DNA of 64,000 bases from Glandiceps talaboti (GCF_964340395.1 NC_135551.1:8015379-8079378); one strand, 5' to 3'. Shown: positions 43,650 to 53,434, counted from the stretch's first letter. Notes: generated from the letters alone by a model not told the origin. Translations and numbers: made by a program.

Positions 43650-44107
43650 CTATGCATAAACCAGTGTGCGTGTGAAGAAACAACTTATGCATGTATTTAT
43701 TTAAGCATCACTGAACAGCTGGTTCTGTCACATATGTACGTGCGTACATCTCACTTCCTGTTTTCTTGCATCATATATTCTGAATTTGTCAGCAGTTTTT
43801 AACGCATTTTTATCCAACAAATTAGGAATTCCCATGGAAATACAGAGGTTGACTAGATATGCGCAACCCTTCCCAGGCTAGCCTAAAGGCTAAAGTCTCC
43901 CTTTGCAAACGAATCCGCTCCACAACCCTGGGAGAGCCCAAAGTGGGCAAAACATTTCCGTAACACGTCAAACTATAAAAAATTGCCCTGTAACAGAAGT
44001 CGTTTCACACGGAAAAATTACAGTCAAGGAGCATGAAATATATAATAATTGTTATTTCTTACGGCAGTTTCTCGTTGTCGAAGACGGTATAAAATATGAT
44101 CCGCCAT
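29958..44107 (-). CDS. WDTC1: WD and tetratricopeptide repeats protein 1 (WDTC1/DCAF9 orthologue), 14 coding exons, 693 aa
   Basis: WDTC1 (fly adipose) is a substrate receptor of CUL4-DDB1 ubiquitin ligase linked to repression of fat storage. Joined exons (minus): 44107-44063, 43562-43479, 42949-42903, 42454-42343, 41604-41417, 40122-39986, 37271-37104, 35378-35166, 34596-34476, 33854-33666, 32598-32363, 32039-31877, 31338-31146, 30143-29958. All introns are GT-AG, phases agree at every junction, and the sum is 2,082 nt. Vertebrate WDTC1 is of similar length. Visible parts: an N-terminal LRQRE helix, WD repeats (GHTGCVNCLEWNEKG at about 44; VGANDPYIRIYDIR at about 205; VTFGPDGRELLVNLGGEQ), three TPR-like helices pairs (about 375-510), the conserved CGHCNTTTDIKEANFFG segment, C-terminal WD repeats (GSDDGSFFIWEK) and the family C-terminus ending VQCRPS. 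Splice-site duplications affect exons 6, 8 and 14. Confidence 0.95.
30182..30307 (-). CDS. WDTC1: Duplicate WDTC1 terminal exon (alternative C-terminus)
   Basis: A tandem copy of the last exon, lying between exons 13 and 14. It has an intact acceptor (ATCTGACAG) and the same phase, and encodes RMNADPMEVMLTNMGYHLA followed by TAG. Splicing to it would give a 673-residue protein lacking the final conserved tail. The adjoining intron sequence is duplicated too. It could be an alternative last exon, or a decayed duplicate that acts as a poison or decoy exon. Confidence 0.6.
   Translation of the reverse strand, partial: EGGKEDDRHVEETESAATANQKRMNADPMEVMLTNMGYHLA
30346..30814. mobile_element. Inverted-repeat MITE with TTAA target duplication (WDTC1 intron 13)
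   Basis: The arms (AGGGAAACACCACTTCAGGA and its inverse near 30,790-30,810) are mirrored over about 200 bp. They meet around CAATGAATATTCATGA near 30,547 and 30,597. TTAA lies at 30,346-30,349 and 30,811-30,814, the signature of piggyBac- or Kolobok-type elements. Confidence 0.8.
31146..31338 (-). CDS. WDTC1: WDTC1 exon 13
   Basis: Encodes YIVAGSDDGSFFIWEK, RGDESIVNCLQPHPS and LATSGIDPVVRLWSPRPE, the last WD repeats. Donor GTATGT. Confidence 0.96.
31520..31620. repeat. Degenerate GACAGA repeat
   Basis: Irregular AGACAGA/CAGAGA repeats within WDTC1 intron 12. ORF artefact only. Confidence 0.8.
31877..32039 (-). CDS. WDTC1: WDTC1 exon 12
   Basis: A charged linker followed by the conserved RFCGHCNTTTDIKEANFFG segment. 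Acceptor CTTACAG, donor GTAAGA. Confidence 0.95.
32080..32310. repeat. About 31-bp tandem repeat with an inverted distal part (WDTC1 intron 11)
   Basis: ACAATGTTGCCAA followed by ATAAAATGTCAGTTGAT recurs about five times. The same word then appears inverted (TTGGCAACATTGTAT) at 32,285-32,299, so the transcript could fold back. Confidence 0.75.
32363..32598 (-). CDS. WDTC1: WDTC1 exon 11 (TPR)
   Basis: Encodes GLRDCHNALSLD, KAHFRLAKCLFEL and EALDCLRQF, the second and third TPR motifs. Acceptor ATCTAG, donor GTGAGT. Confidence 0.95.
33040..33377. mobile_element. Family T MITE, copy 1 (WDTC1 intron 10)
   Basis: Mirrored arms: GTGAAATAACATATACCAAG facing CTTGGTATATGTTATTTCAC, and outer TTGGCCATA..GGATGAG facing ATAATCCCTATGGTCACTTTAA. 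Relatives are at 34,757-35,086 and 55,590-55,885. Confidence 0.8.
33666..33854 (-). CDS. WDTC1: WDTC1 exon 10 (TPR)
   Basis: Encodes RAEALKKRANEVFAKQQW, NLYNQALSIAP and FANRAAAYMKRKW, the first TPR pair. Donor GTAAG. Confidence 0.96.
34476..34596 (-). CDS. WDTC1: WDTC1 exon 9 (linker)
   Basis: A low-complexity Ser/Asn/Gly linker (ALSSNGTAISGSVANGVSRH) between the WD and TPR parts, equivalent in position to the SNGV-rich linker of vertebrate WDTC1. Confidence 0.85.
34757..35086. mobile_element. Family T MITE, copy 2 (abuts WDTC1 exon 8 repeats)
   Basis: Arms AGTGGCCATATGTATGAGGA and the inverse CCAATCCTTATCCATA. The right terminus is cut short and joins the third, incomplete copy of the 48-bp exon-8 repeat at about 35,086. 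Inner palindrome TGTTATTGTACATACAATAA. Confidence 0.75.
35166..35378 (-). CDS. WDTC1: WDTC1 exon 8 (alternative donors)
   Basis: Encodes HLPIKQNEYNRRFRTLVSTY through NGVVR. The donor GTAAGG at 35,165 is duplicated 48 nt downstream (exon end 35,118), so an isoform with 16 extra residues stays in frame. Confidence 0.93.
36115..36720. mobile_element. Nested insertion in WDTC1 intron 7
   Basis: The outer repeat (TCTGGTTACCCGACTCTACC on the left, TACCTACCCCACCTATTCTA on the right) matches the continuous copy at 42,515-42,690. It is split by about 410 bp containing a mirrored arm pair (TTATAGCATTCATATCAAGT at about 36,472 facing ACTTGATATGAATGCTATAA at about 36,581). Confidence 0.7.
37104..37271 (-). 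CDS. WDTC1: WDTC1 exon 7
   Basis: Encodes VGANDPYIRIYDIRMLSPHS through GCVQYYIA. Acceptor CTTGTAG, donor GTATGT. Confidence 0.95.
37400..37600. repeat. GACAGA/CACA simple-repeat stretch in WDTC1 intron 6
   Basis: Irregular GACAGAGA and ACACAC words. ORFs over it are spurious. The rest of the intron up to 38,690 holds nothing recognisable. Confidence 0.7.
38690..39230 (+). repeat. Interspersed repeat related to 17,155-17,300 and 19,725-19,930
   Basis: TATTATATTATACCAGTATA and GGTCTAGACATCGAACTAGC are shared. Just downstream, the words AGTGAATTCTACAAATTATC and AGAGGAAGATTTTCTCA align with 19,880-19,915 in a frame that reads LSEEDFL in both. This may be the N-terminal exon remnant of a transposon protein. 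A 95-codon ORF at 38,936-39,223 was not recognised. Confidence 0.55.
39338..39520 (-). mobile_element. SINE-like or LINE-tail element (minus strand)
   Basis: On the minus strand the sequence runs CAGGTTTTCCCCGGGCACTC, CGGTTTCCTCC, then AAATAAAGATTATTATT and an ATT-repeat tail. The CCGGG..CTCCGGTTTCCTCC block resembles a motif recalled from many invertebrate short retroposons. The ATT tail is typical of LINE-mobilised 3' ends. No promoter boxes were assigned. Confidence 0.5.
39986..40122 (-). CDS. WDTC1: WDTC1 exon 6
   Basis: Encodes QFDLRSPHTCNDHCGN through EAKCVAINPLRTEMLA. Its 5' 47 nt and acceptor are the last unit of an 82-bp tandem array that extends upstream into the intron (40,123-40,830). 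Confidence 0.92.
40076..40830 (-). repeat. 82-bp tandem array of the WDTC1 exon 6 acceptor and 5' exon end
   Basis: The word ATTAAAACATTGCC (or a near copy) recurs at 40,076, 40,148, 40,230, 40,312, 40,392, 40,474 and 40,556, with decayed copies to about 40,830. On the minus strand each unit reads CTGATTACAG followed by the first 47 nt of exon 6. Every unit is therefore a potential 3' splice site. Units other than the exonic one run into an in-frame TGA that overlaps the next acceptor. Confidence 0.92.
41417..41604 (-). CDS. WDTC1: WDTC1 exon 5
   Basis: Encodes FLPDTNDRIIATAAADCKVR through SAGEDGTIR, covering WD2-WD3. Acceptor TTTTTAG, donor GTATG. Confidence 0.95.
41721..41972 (+). pseudogene. 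CR1/jockey-type LINE ORF2 C-terminal fragment
   Basis: One plus-strand frame reads FISLVPEYLAELIIPYK and, after one internal stop (TAA at 41,820), SVLWNQLPTTIHSGLSIETF then KSRLKTYLFERADS and TGA. These are the conserved C-terminal words of CR1/L2/jockey-like reverse transcriptases (LWN-LP..FKS.LKTYLF). It is a dead 5'-truncated copy antisense in WDTC1 intron 4. The 3' tail runs to about 42,060. Confidence 0.8.
42343..42454 (-). CDS. WDTC1: WDTC1 exon 4
   Basis: Encodes LLASGSDDLNTIIWEP and HHGNVFSVK, the end of WD1 and start of WD2. Acceptor TTGACAG, donor GTAAGT. Confidence 0.93.
42515..42690. repeat. Continuous copy of the repeat split at 36,115-36,720
   Basis: GGTTACCCGACCCAACCTAG, ATAATAATAAAATCGCGAAA and CCTACCCCACCTATTTTAAA align with the two halves in intron 7. 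Confidence 0.7.
42903..42949 (-). CDS. WDTC1: WDTC1 exon 3
   Basis: A 47-nt exon for GHTGCVNCLEWNEKG, the start of the first WD repeat. Donor GTGAGT. Confidence 0.92.
43479..43562 (-). CDS. WDTC1: WDTC1 exon 2
   Basis: Encodes residues 16-43, including SLHVNKALLPRLNLEAELQ. Acceptor CTTTCAG, donor GTAAGTG, phase 0 at both ends. Confidence 0.9.
43600..43651. repeat. (CAA)n microsatellite in WDTC1 intron 1
   Basis: ACAACA run, giving a poly-Leu ORF on the minus strand that is not real. Confidence 0.95.
44063..44107 (-). CDS. WDTC1: WDTC1 exon 1 (start codon)
   Basis: Fifteen codons, ATGGCGGAT to ACTGCC, then donor GTAAGA; phase 0. The start context is AAGATGGCG. The peptide contains LRQRE, characteristic of the WDTC1 N-terminus. 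Confidence 0.85.
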
Positions 44108-44318
44108 CTTTTTATGATCCACATCGATGGAGTCGAATGTCTAAATGCACCCCGAACGGGTTCGATCTAGTTTCTGACACAGATAAGAGTGTACTGTCGG
44201 TATTTCACCTCCGCCATAACCACTAATTCTGTCCGCAATACAGTCCTCACGTAGAAAGCAGAATCTGCTCACTTCAGAACCAGAATGAGATCTTCGATTT
44301 GATCGCGAGTACACTCAA

Positions 44319-44326
44319 TTTATATA
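44319..44326 (-). promoter_or_regulatory. Possible TATA box for WDTC1
   Basis: TATATAAA on the minus strand (context CTATATAAATTG), 212 bp upstream of the WDTC1 start codon. The spacing allows a 5' UTR of about 180 nt. No other core-promoter element was identified, so this is tentative. Confidence 0.35.
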
Positions 44327-44819
44327 GATTTTGGGGATATTATTGCTTTGAACAGGTGATTTGTGTATTTACGCTTACATGGCTTTATGCGCACGCTCAA
44401 ACCCACTACGGTATGTCGTAAACCGATGCGTCTTTCAGGGGCGCCCTCAAGAATGTCGCAGACCGCTGTGTCGTAAAACAAGGCACTAGCCCCATCTAGA
44501 CATAGGTCACGTCCTACCTGAGGCAGTCCTAGTCTATCAGCTAGCCCTCGGATGTTCTTCCGATAAAATACGACACACAGCCGAACAACGCTATCGAGTG
44601 CCGTGTAGATGGCGCTACTGATTTGTTGCAGTTGACAATGAATTTCATACGATTTTTATAACTTTGAAATAAGCTGCTAAGCAGACCTTTATAATATGTA
44701 AAGTATGGTACAATGAAGTTGCTTTTGACTGTCACATGTAACCACACTAAATGCCAGGAAAGATAGCTAGCTATAGGACTACTTTCCAATTCTGCAGTCA
44801 ACATTTCTTTTCGAAAAAG

Positions 44820-44823
44820 GTAC

Positions 44824-44854
<31 letters not shown>

Positions 44855-44900
44855 ACAAACAAACAAAACAAACAAGCAAGCCAACCAACCAAACAACCAA

Positions 44901-44961
<61 letters not shown>

Positions 44962-44990
44962 CAAACAAACAAGCAAACAAAACAAAACAA
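44820..44990. repeat. (CAAAA)n / (CA)n compound microsatellite
   Basis: CAAAA-type repeats, then a CA run (44,902-44,957), then CAAA repeats. It creates long spurious ORFs on both strands. Confidence 0.95.
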
Positions 44991-45310
44991 AAAGGAAGGC
45001 AAAAAAAATCACCGCTGGTCATACTAAGGCGTGATATAATAGTAAGAGCTTATGTAAGAAAATGCAAGCGTTTTTCTTATATAACTTTCACTACAAATCG
45101 ATGAAATTACACTTTTCTTTCTTTTAAACTGAATGTCAAAATAAAGGAAGACTTAAAACTTTTGTCGAGAACTGGGCTTGTTGCATTGTTCTTATAATTG
45201 AATGTAGATAAATTTACATATTCCTTTATAAGTAAGGGGCGATTGCTAGAATACCATTTTGAATAAATCAAAATATTCTTTTGTGCAACATCATACCGGA
45301 AGATCATAAG

Positions 45311-45955
45311 GACGCCTTCAGTATTTACAGGGGGAGGGCTGGAGGAAATCACACATGGTATGTTAATAAAACATGACCCCCACCCCCATTCTCCATTTGT
45401 AAAAAGTGACCCTCCCCTTTGTCCCATTTTGTAAAACATTACCCTCGATTCCCCATGACAATTGCATATACTGAACGTTAATCAATCTTCCCATTATATG
45501 TATACATACAAATTAAATGATTTTGACTCTGTATTAGAAGCAATATTTGCACAGATAAAGTGACAAACAGTAAAAAGCTGGTAAAAGAGTTATTAAACAT
45601 GGCACCGGTTACTATAACTGTTAATTATATGTAAATAACATTCACATAGTAGAGTGTGAGTGATAAGGTGAGATGGTAGACTCAATAAAATGCATAATTT
45701 TACTTTAAACAATATTTCTTACAATATATGTATTTTTACTTTGGCTTGTCAAGTGCTCATCTCATTTTTACATTTCAAAATACACAAAACAAATTGATCA
45801 TCAGTGAATCTTCAATTCGGTCACAAAACTAAGGATTGTAAAATGTGACCACCCTCCCCCAAACATTATTACCCTCCTCCAAGAACAGATTTGTAAAATT
45901 TGAAGAGAAAAAAAATTCATCCGGCCCTCCCCTTGTAAATACTGAGGGCTCCCTT
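45311..45955. mobile_element. G-rich-ended DNA-transposon-like element, copy 2
   Basis: The left end GCCTTCAGTATTTACAGGGG is mirrored by CCCCTTGTAAATACTGAGGG on the right. The interior matches 20,265-20,480 and 20,880-21,190 but lacks the ATC tract and much of the middle. Confidence 0.7.
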
Positions 45956-45959
45956 ATTC

Positions 45960-46790
45960 TGTTGCTAGATGAGAAAGCCATCGACAAACAATTCTCTGAG
46001 CTATGTTAAAAAAATTAAAAACCTCAAAATGAAACTACAAACGAGCACGTGAAGCCTGACACTACAACACCGTACCAGTTTTGAGTTCTTATGTAAATTG
46101 ATATTATTAGCTTCTGGGAAATACCCCTATATGATGACACGTCAAACGTTATCAAACGGAAGTGTCTGGGCCATACTTTTATTTAAAAGGTGACAGGTAT
46201 GCCATAGTTTACTAGCATATAGAAACTCGGACGGTAAACGTTGTGATTATTTCTCTATGAAATATATACATCGGAAAGTGAAAACAAGTCGACAGAAGTC
46301 TGTTTATACCCACAATAGGTAATCATCCACCCATCGAAATTAATTTCTGAACGCCACCTTAGGCTCAGTGAGTGCAATAACCTTCAAAAGCTACGCATGC
46401 CCAATACCAGATACACCACGGTGTGGACCACGGCATGGTGCGTACCACGGCTAGGAGACTTATAACATGACGTAATCTATTGTCTGTCTGACTTGGACAT
46501 CCTTCACGGTGAAGCCTTGAGGTATGTATACATATCTGTATTTAGGTCTGTACTTGTCGACATTACAATGTTATGTAGTTCCAACCCGTTATGACAACGT
46601 AAGTACAGTATGACGGTAATTGATTATTCTGAAACGTGTACAGCCGGCTATAGCTATAGACGGTGTAGTCATACACTTAATCATGCGCAGTGAAAGCAGG
46701 CTGCGCTTGCATTAACATGACCATGATACGAATACGGGATCGGATGGAGATGGGGCCACGTTTCGGGATTTACGTGTTATACTAGTATAA
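45960..46790. other. Interval without recognisable gene
   Basis: No exon, RNA gene or repeat boundary could be supported. Confidence 0.4.
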
Positions 46791-46792
46791 GT

Positions 46793-46985
46793 TCACGCGT
46801 TGTTTGTATACTACCACACTGATTCTCGCGTTGTTTGTATACTACCACACTGATTCACGCGTTGTTTGTATACTACCACACTGATTCACGCGTTGTTTGT
46901 ATACTACCACACTGATTCACGCGTTGTTTGTATACTACCACACTGATTCACGCGTTGTTTGTATACTACCACACTGATTCACGTG
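46793..46985. repeat. 31-bp minisatellite, about six units
   Basis: CACGCGTTGTTTGTATACTA followed by CCACACTGATT repeats with almost no variation (one unit has CTCGCG). Confidence 0.93.
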
Positions 46986-47104
46986 ATTTTGTCCCAGCAT
47001 TTCTCTGCCTATGTAAGGACAATATTGTTTATTGTTCCTAAGAAGATATTTTGGTCAGAGAGAGTATCACTCAGTGTCTCAGACCACTATAGAAATTTAT
47101 ACAT

Positions 47105-47707
47105 GTAATATAACGAGTATAAAGTTGGCGTCAGATTCAGATTCAGATTCAGCTAGCGTCATATTGAGCGTCAGATTCAGCGTCAGATAGCGTCAGATCC
47201 GAAGACACCCGACGGACTCAATCAAACATGAAATAATACTGTTGAGACTACAGGGAAATATTCCGCTTCACAGCCTTTTGATGGAAGTTGGAATGTCTCT
47301 GCTTGCACAATTTTTATTTGGGAAAAATATGTGAAATAGAGTTGAAATACTTGCAACCGAGACATTGATAGCCCCAAGTTCAGCCACTGCATGTTCGTTG
47401 GTTGATACTTTTTGCCAATAATGTACATGGTGTCAGTAAAAGCTAAGTTTACATATGTAATATGTTGTCATTTAAAAAAAATTGAATTTAAAATTTAAAA
47501 ATTGTGCAAGCAGAGACATTCCATCTTCCATCAAAAGGTTGGGAAGCAGAATCTTTCCCTGTAGTCTCAACTGTATTATTTCAGTTTTGATTGAGTCCGT
47601 CGGGTGTCTTCGGATCTGACGCTATCTGACGCTGAATCTGACGCTCAATATGACGCTAGCTGAATCTGAATCTGAATCTGACGCCAACTTTATACTCGTT
47701 GTAATAT
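47105..47707. mobile_element. 589-bp inverted-repeat element with a 7-bp target duplication
   Basis: Element 47,112-47,700 begins AACGAGTATAAAGTTGGCGT and ends with the inverse. The arms are about 205 bp with few mismatches and are separated by about 170 bp of AT-rich centre. GTAATAT flanks both sides (47,105-47,111 and 47,701-47,707). The arms contain short internal repeats of GATTCA/GCGTCA. No transposase. Confidence 0.87.
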
Positions 47708-48120
47708 AATGGTCTGAGTCATTGTACAGTTCTACAACATCCGGTTGCATAACATCGTTCTGGTTGCTAACAATTGTACGGGACTTGACAGAGTACGACT
47801 TACTCCGTCTGTAGGCAGGACTAAACAGACTACATATATAGTCTAAGAACTATAGTACACATGGTAACACCCTGGGAGTAAAACTCCCATCTATTTTATA
47901 CCCACATTATTATTTGAGCTATTTTCAGTCAAGGATGTCGCCTAAGGGCTGTGGCTGTGGCGGCCGATATCGAACTAGTAACCCTACACTTCCCTGGTAT
48001 AAATCACCGAATGTCTTGAAATATTGACTTACTACAAGTGTCCCTTCCTGTTTCTATAACGTCTGTATGATTGAATATTAAATCATAATCATTTCCACTT
48101 TTCAAGAGTACCCCAAAATA

Positions 48121-48232
<112 letters not shown>

Positions 48233-48269
48233 AAAATGAAAGAAGACGAGTCTGATATTACATTGTGGA

Positions 48270-48313
48270 ATTACACTACGGACCGTTTCACCCGAAGGAT
48301 CGTCAGGTGTAAT
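48270..48313 (-). ncRNA. Type I hammerhead ribozyme
   Basis: The minus strand folds exactly to the hammerhead plan. Stem I is ATTACAC paired with GTGTAAT (7 bp). The core CTGACGA matches CUGANGA. Helix II is a short CC/GG stem closed by a TTCG tetraloop, with a weak first pair. GAAA follows, then a 2-bp stem III with a 5-nt loop. Cleavage is expected after GTA, the allowed NUH triplet. Minimal type I hammerheads are known in Penelope-like elements. This one lies in the 3' region, 105 nt after the ORF stop. Confidence 0.88.
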
Positions 48314-48417
48314 AGTGTGGTTTAATAGTATTCGTTAGCTATACATCCTGCTTTATGTACATAACTTATGTGTGTTCACTGATGGCTGTGTGTACACAAA
48401 AAGACTGACAACAAAGG

Positions 48418-49780
<1,363 letters not shown>

Positions 49781-50114
49781 GTGTTTGGTGGGTGGGGGTT
49801 ACATAGTAATACATGGAGTACATATATACGTACAAAATTATGTCTGTCATACGGTAAACGAATATTGTTTGCAGTACAAGAGTAATCTTGAATGACTCTG
49901 ATGACGTCACAGCATGGCCATATCACAATCCACGGTATTGTATTGGTTTACATGACCAATGCCATCATCACGTTGCTGTGCCAGCCATCCAGACAAAAGT
50001 TTGATATTACTGATTGCGATAACTTAAAATTCCTTTCAAAAATAAATATTTGTATGGGCTTCATTAATAGTGAGCCTGTTTATTGCAAGGTTTTGAAAAA
50101 ATGAAACTTCATTT

Positions 50115-50335
50115 TATGCGTCATTTTTGTAACATGATAAAATAACACATGACATAACATAGCATAATACAACGTAGCATGACACCAAATGACATGACAT
50201 GACATAACAGCATAACAACACATAACAACATAACATAACACATGACATGACATAGCATAACAGTAATATAGCCTAACATAACATTAATATAACATAAAAT
50301 TATACATTACATGGCATGACATAAAATGATGAGGT
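50115..50335. repeat. ACATAACATA/GACATGAC-type simple repeat
   Basis: Irregular pentamer-like tandem sequence (CATAACATAA). No frame. Confidence 0.8.
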
Positions 50336-50426
50336 AAACGTACTTTCAAAATAATTAGTGGTCTCTGCATTCGACCTTTTCATTGTAGTTTTTTGAGAAA
50401 ATGAAACTCCTTTTCTGCGTTATTTT

Positions 50427-50673
50427 AATTAAACTCAATCTGATTAAAATCCGATGTAGATGTCCGCTAATCGTTCATTGCTATTTCACCTTCGTTATTT
50501 TGCCTGAATTGACCTTCGTGGTACATGTTTACATTTTTTATCCTGAGGAGGCGATCGGGATAAAGACGTAAACATGTACCACGAAGGTCAATTCAGGCAA
50601 AATAACGAAGGTAAAATAGCAATGAATGATTAGCCGACATCTACATCGGATTAAAATCAGATTGAATTAAACT
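50427..50673. mobile_element. Hairpin MITE (family M) with perfect 9-bp target duplication
   Basis: Element 50,436-50,664 starts CAATCTGATTAAAATCCGAT, ends with its inverse, and has arms of about 105 bp. Both flanks are AATTAAACT (50,427-50,435; 50,665-50,673). Same family as 23,180-23,394 and 26,939-27,421. Confidence 0.93.
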
Positions 50674-50679
50674 GTAAAA

Positions 50680-51989
50680 TCACGCCATTTAGAGATACTA
50701 TTTCTCAAAGTCCATAAAAAGAAGGCAGGGCTGGGTAATCGGACCGATACAATATTATTTGCTCTAATTGCTTTAGCTCAAACCACTATAGAAAAATGGT
50801 GAAATGAGGCTTTAGACATGGTGTGTACAAATAACATTTGAATAGCGTTCATGGACGGCACTATTGTGATGACAATTATTTCACAAATATTGTAAATTTT
50901 ACATTAGAAATGCGTAGACAAAAACATAACAGTGTATACGAGAAAATTTAGATGATCCAAAAAGTTCAAAAAATTCAGTATAGGTATGACATGTAGGTCG
51001 ACTACAAGAATAGAGTGATGACGTCATTCAATCTAGTTTAACTGCTTTATATTCTATTCTTCGCCATCGATGAACGCAAAGATGTTCTCACGGTCAAGTG
51101 GACTGTTAAATTTGAAGAAATTCGTACCCCTAAGCCACAAATTGACAACCGATGCAATCAGTTCTCAATATGTACCAGTAGAGTTGGTCAAAATTGCCAC
51201 CGAAGGAATGTGGTGTATGTAGTATGTACCGCCCACGAAAACCGCTCGCCTACGTATGTTTGTATCATAAATATATATGTTGCAACTTGTTCTATTCTAC
51301 GAAACAAAGTCCCGTTCTTACGAAAGCTCTGTTCTGCGTAATGGGCTTCAGCATTTTTTCTACGAAGGTCTCTGTTCAAATTTAATTTATGTTATATATC
51401 AGTATCGTTCATTTCAAAGCTTGTAATCTGTTACCATAACGACATTATACAATACTTCCCAATGTTAGATTTTACATGACATGTACACGTGTACACACTT
51501 CAAATTTGGACTGTTGCCAGGTGCGTATCATGTCGTTAGATCGAATGGGAAATTCCCTGGTAAAGTCCATATGCACCTCTTACTCATCGACAATGTAAAC
51601 TTGCTCGAGGGTGATGTCAATTGTGGCATATCAAGAAACCTTCGGACGTACATGTAAACACAATGTTTATAGTTTAAAACACAGCTAGAAGCTAAGGACT
51701 CTGACATTGCTTGATAAGAGTTGAGTGTAATGGAGATGAATGAGAAAACTGTGCGCGAATGCTGTCACCCAACCCAAAGCGGAAGAGGTTGATATAGTTT
51801 CTCCATTGAACTTTACTATTTGTTCTTCCAATTTCCGACAGAATTTATTTTCAATATTAATATTTATGGCACAAATCAAGACACTGATTTAACCCGACAG
51901 TAGCCCATGAATGACGTGATGCCCGATGTCGTCATACTTCGTAATCACAGAATTTTAAATCAGTTTGCAATTTTTTTTGTTAACGTTGC

Positions 51990-52023
<34 letters not shown>

Positions 52024-52380
52024 ATGGGGTGGTGTGGTGGTGGTAAATATATACTTTATTTGTAATTCGGAAATTAAGGTTATTCAGGCGTAAATGTGAA
52101 TAAAGATCAGTTTGCTTAAAAATATTTTAAACAATTTTCGTAAACTTTACCGTATGCATACCCCCCCCCCATCAGTCCACCCCACGGGAACATCGAGGAC
52201 ACCATAAAGCCCTGAAGGGCAAGCAAGACATTTTAGTCGTTCCCCGAAGAGCATGCATCACCAAGCTATTGTATAGCCCTTAATAACACAGCCATGGCGT
52301 GTATATGGTGAGAAACTACTCAAAACTCCACTTTAAAGCGATATGTCCATTACTACAACGCAAAATACTTCAATCTTTCC
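50680..52380. other. Interval without recognisable gene
   Basis: Contains a TTG trinucleotide run (51,987-52,022) and a C homopolymer (52,162-52,170). ORFs of about 63 codons at 51,188-51,385 on both strands lack features of a gene. Confidence 0.4.
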
Positions 52381-52394
52381 ATCATTTTACCACC

Positions 52395-52795
52395 AACCAT
52401 GACCACCACCATAGCGACAACGATGACTACCAGCACTGCCATCACCGGTACCACCATAACGACAACGATGACTACCAGCACTGCCATCACCGGTACCCCC
52501 ATAGCGACAACGATGACTGCCAGCACTGCCATCACCGGTACCACCATAACGACAACGATGATTACCAGCACTGTCATCACCGGTACCACCATAGCGACAA
52601 CGATGACTACCAGCACTGCCATCACCGGTACCACCATGACGACAACGATGACTACCAGCACTGCCATTACCGGTACCACCATAGCGACAACCATGACCAC
52701 CATTATGACCACCACCATAACGACAGCCATGACCACCAGCACTGCCACAACCGTTACCACCATCGTGACCACCCTCATAATCTCCAACACACACA
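52395..52795. repeat. 45-bp minisatellite, about nine units
   Basis: The unit is ACGATGACTACCAGCACTGC then CATCACCGGTACCACCATAG plus CGACA. The length is a multiple of three and several frames lack stops, so 135-202-codon ORFs appear in at least four frames (His/Asp-rich, Thr-rich, Gly/Arg-rich, Val/Met-rich). Each unit carries ACCGGTACC. The pattern is that of a minisatellite rather than a protein gene. Confidence 0.9.
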
Positions 52796-53242
52796 CACCC
52801 ACCAGCACTGCCATCAATTTACCACCACCACTACCCCACCCTACCTTCTACTACTATTTGTATACACTACCGGCCTTGGCTTAATCGGTTTACTTGTCCA
52901 TGAGTAGACAGGGTCAGAAAGAGGACGTCTGAAATATTAAATATGCTTGCGTGAAACTACGGTAACCTTGACATTTCGAAAAGAAATAAGTTACTAGTAC
53001 GTGACATGGGCACCAAGCCATCGTTCACAAGACAAAACAGCATAAACAGATAAGCTGTATGTTCCCACATCCTTGTTATTTTCAAAACTAGTGAGAACCC
53101 AGGAAACTGTTCTTCCGGTAATCTAATCTTATCTTGGTGGTTCAATGGGTAGGCTATCGATGACTCGTCCCATTGCTCAATTACAACTTCTAAGATTTTA
53201 TTAAGAGAAAGGATTTCAAATTTCTAGAAATGTTTATATTCA

Positions 53243-53434
53243 TAAACCAAGTAGTCTCGCTTCCAGACTCGTGACTATCGTCCCTAATCTGTTTATGTAT
53301 GCTGAGCGGCGAAGTCGCGAGAAGAGAGGGACTAGTCGGGACTGGTCACTCTCTTCTCGCGGCTGCGCCGCTCGGTATACATAAACAGATTAGGGACGAT
53401 AGTCACGAGTCTGGCAGCGAGACTATAAACCAAG
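53243..53434. mobile_element. 174-bp hairpin element with 9-bp target duplication
   Basis: Element 53,252-53,425 starts TAGTCTCGCTTCCAGACTCG and ends with its inverse (one difference). The arms of about 80 bp meet at GGGACTAGTCGGGAC. Both flanks are TAAACCAAG (53,243-53,251; 53,426-53,434). The sequence is unrelated to family M but the duplication length is the same. Confidence 0.9.

Noticed and set aside
44541-45104. Cys/Val-rich and Thr/His-rich ORFs
   Set aside because: Translation of the CA and CAAAA microsatellite.
46793-46985. CRISPR-like direct repeats
   Set aside because: Units are contiguous with no unique spacers, and the genome is eukaryotic; it is a minisatellite.
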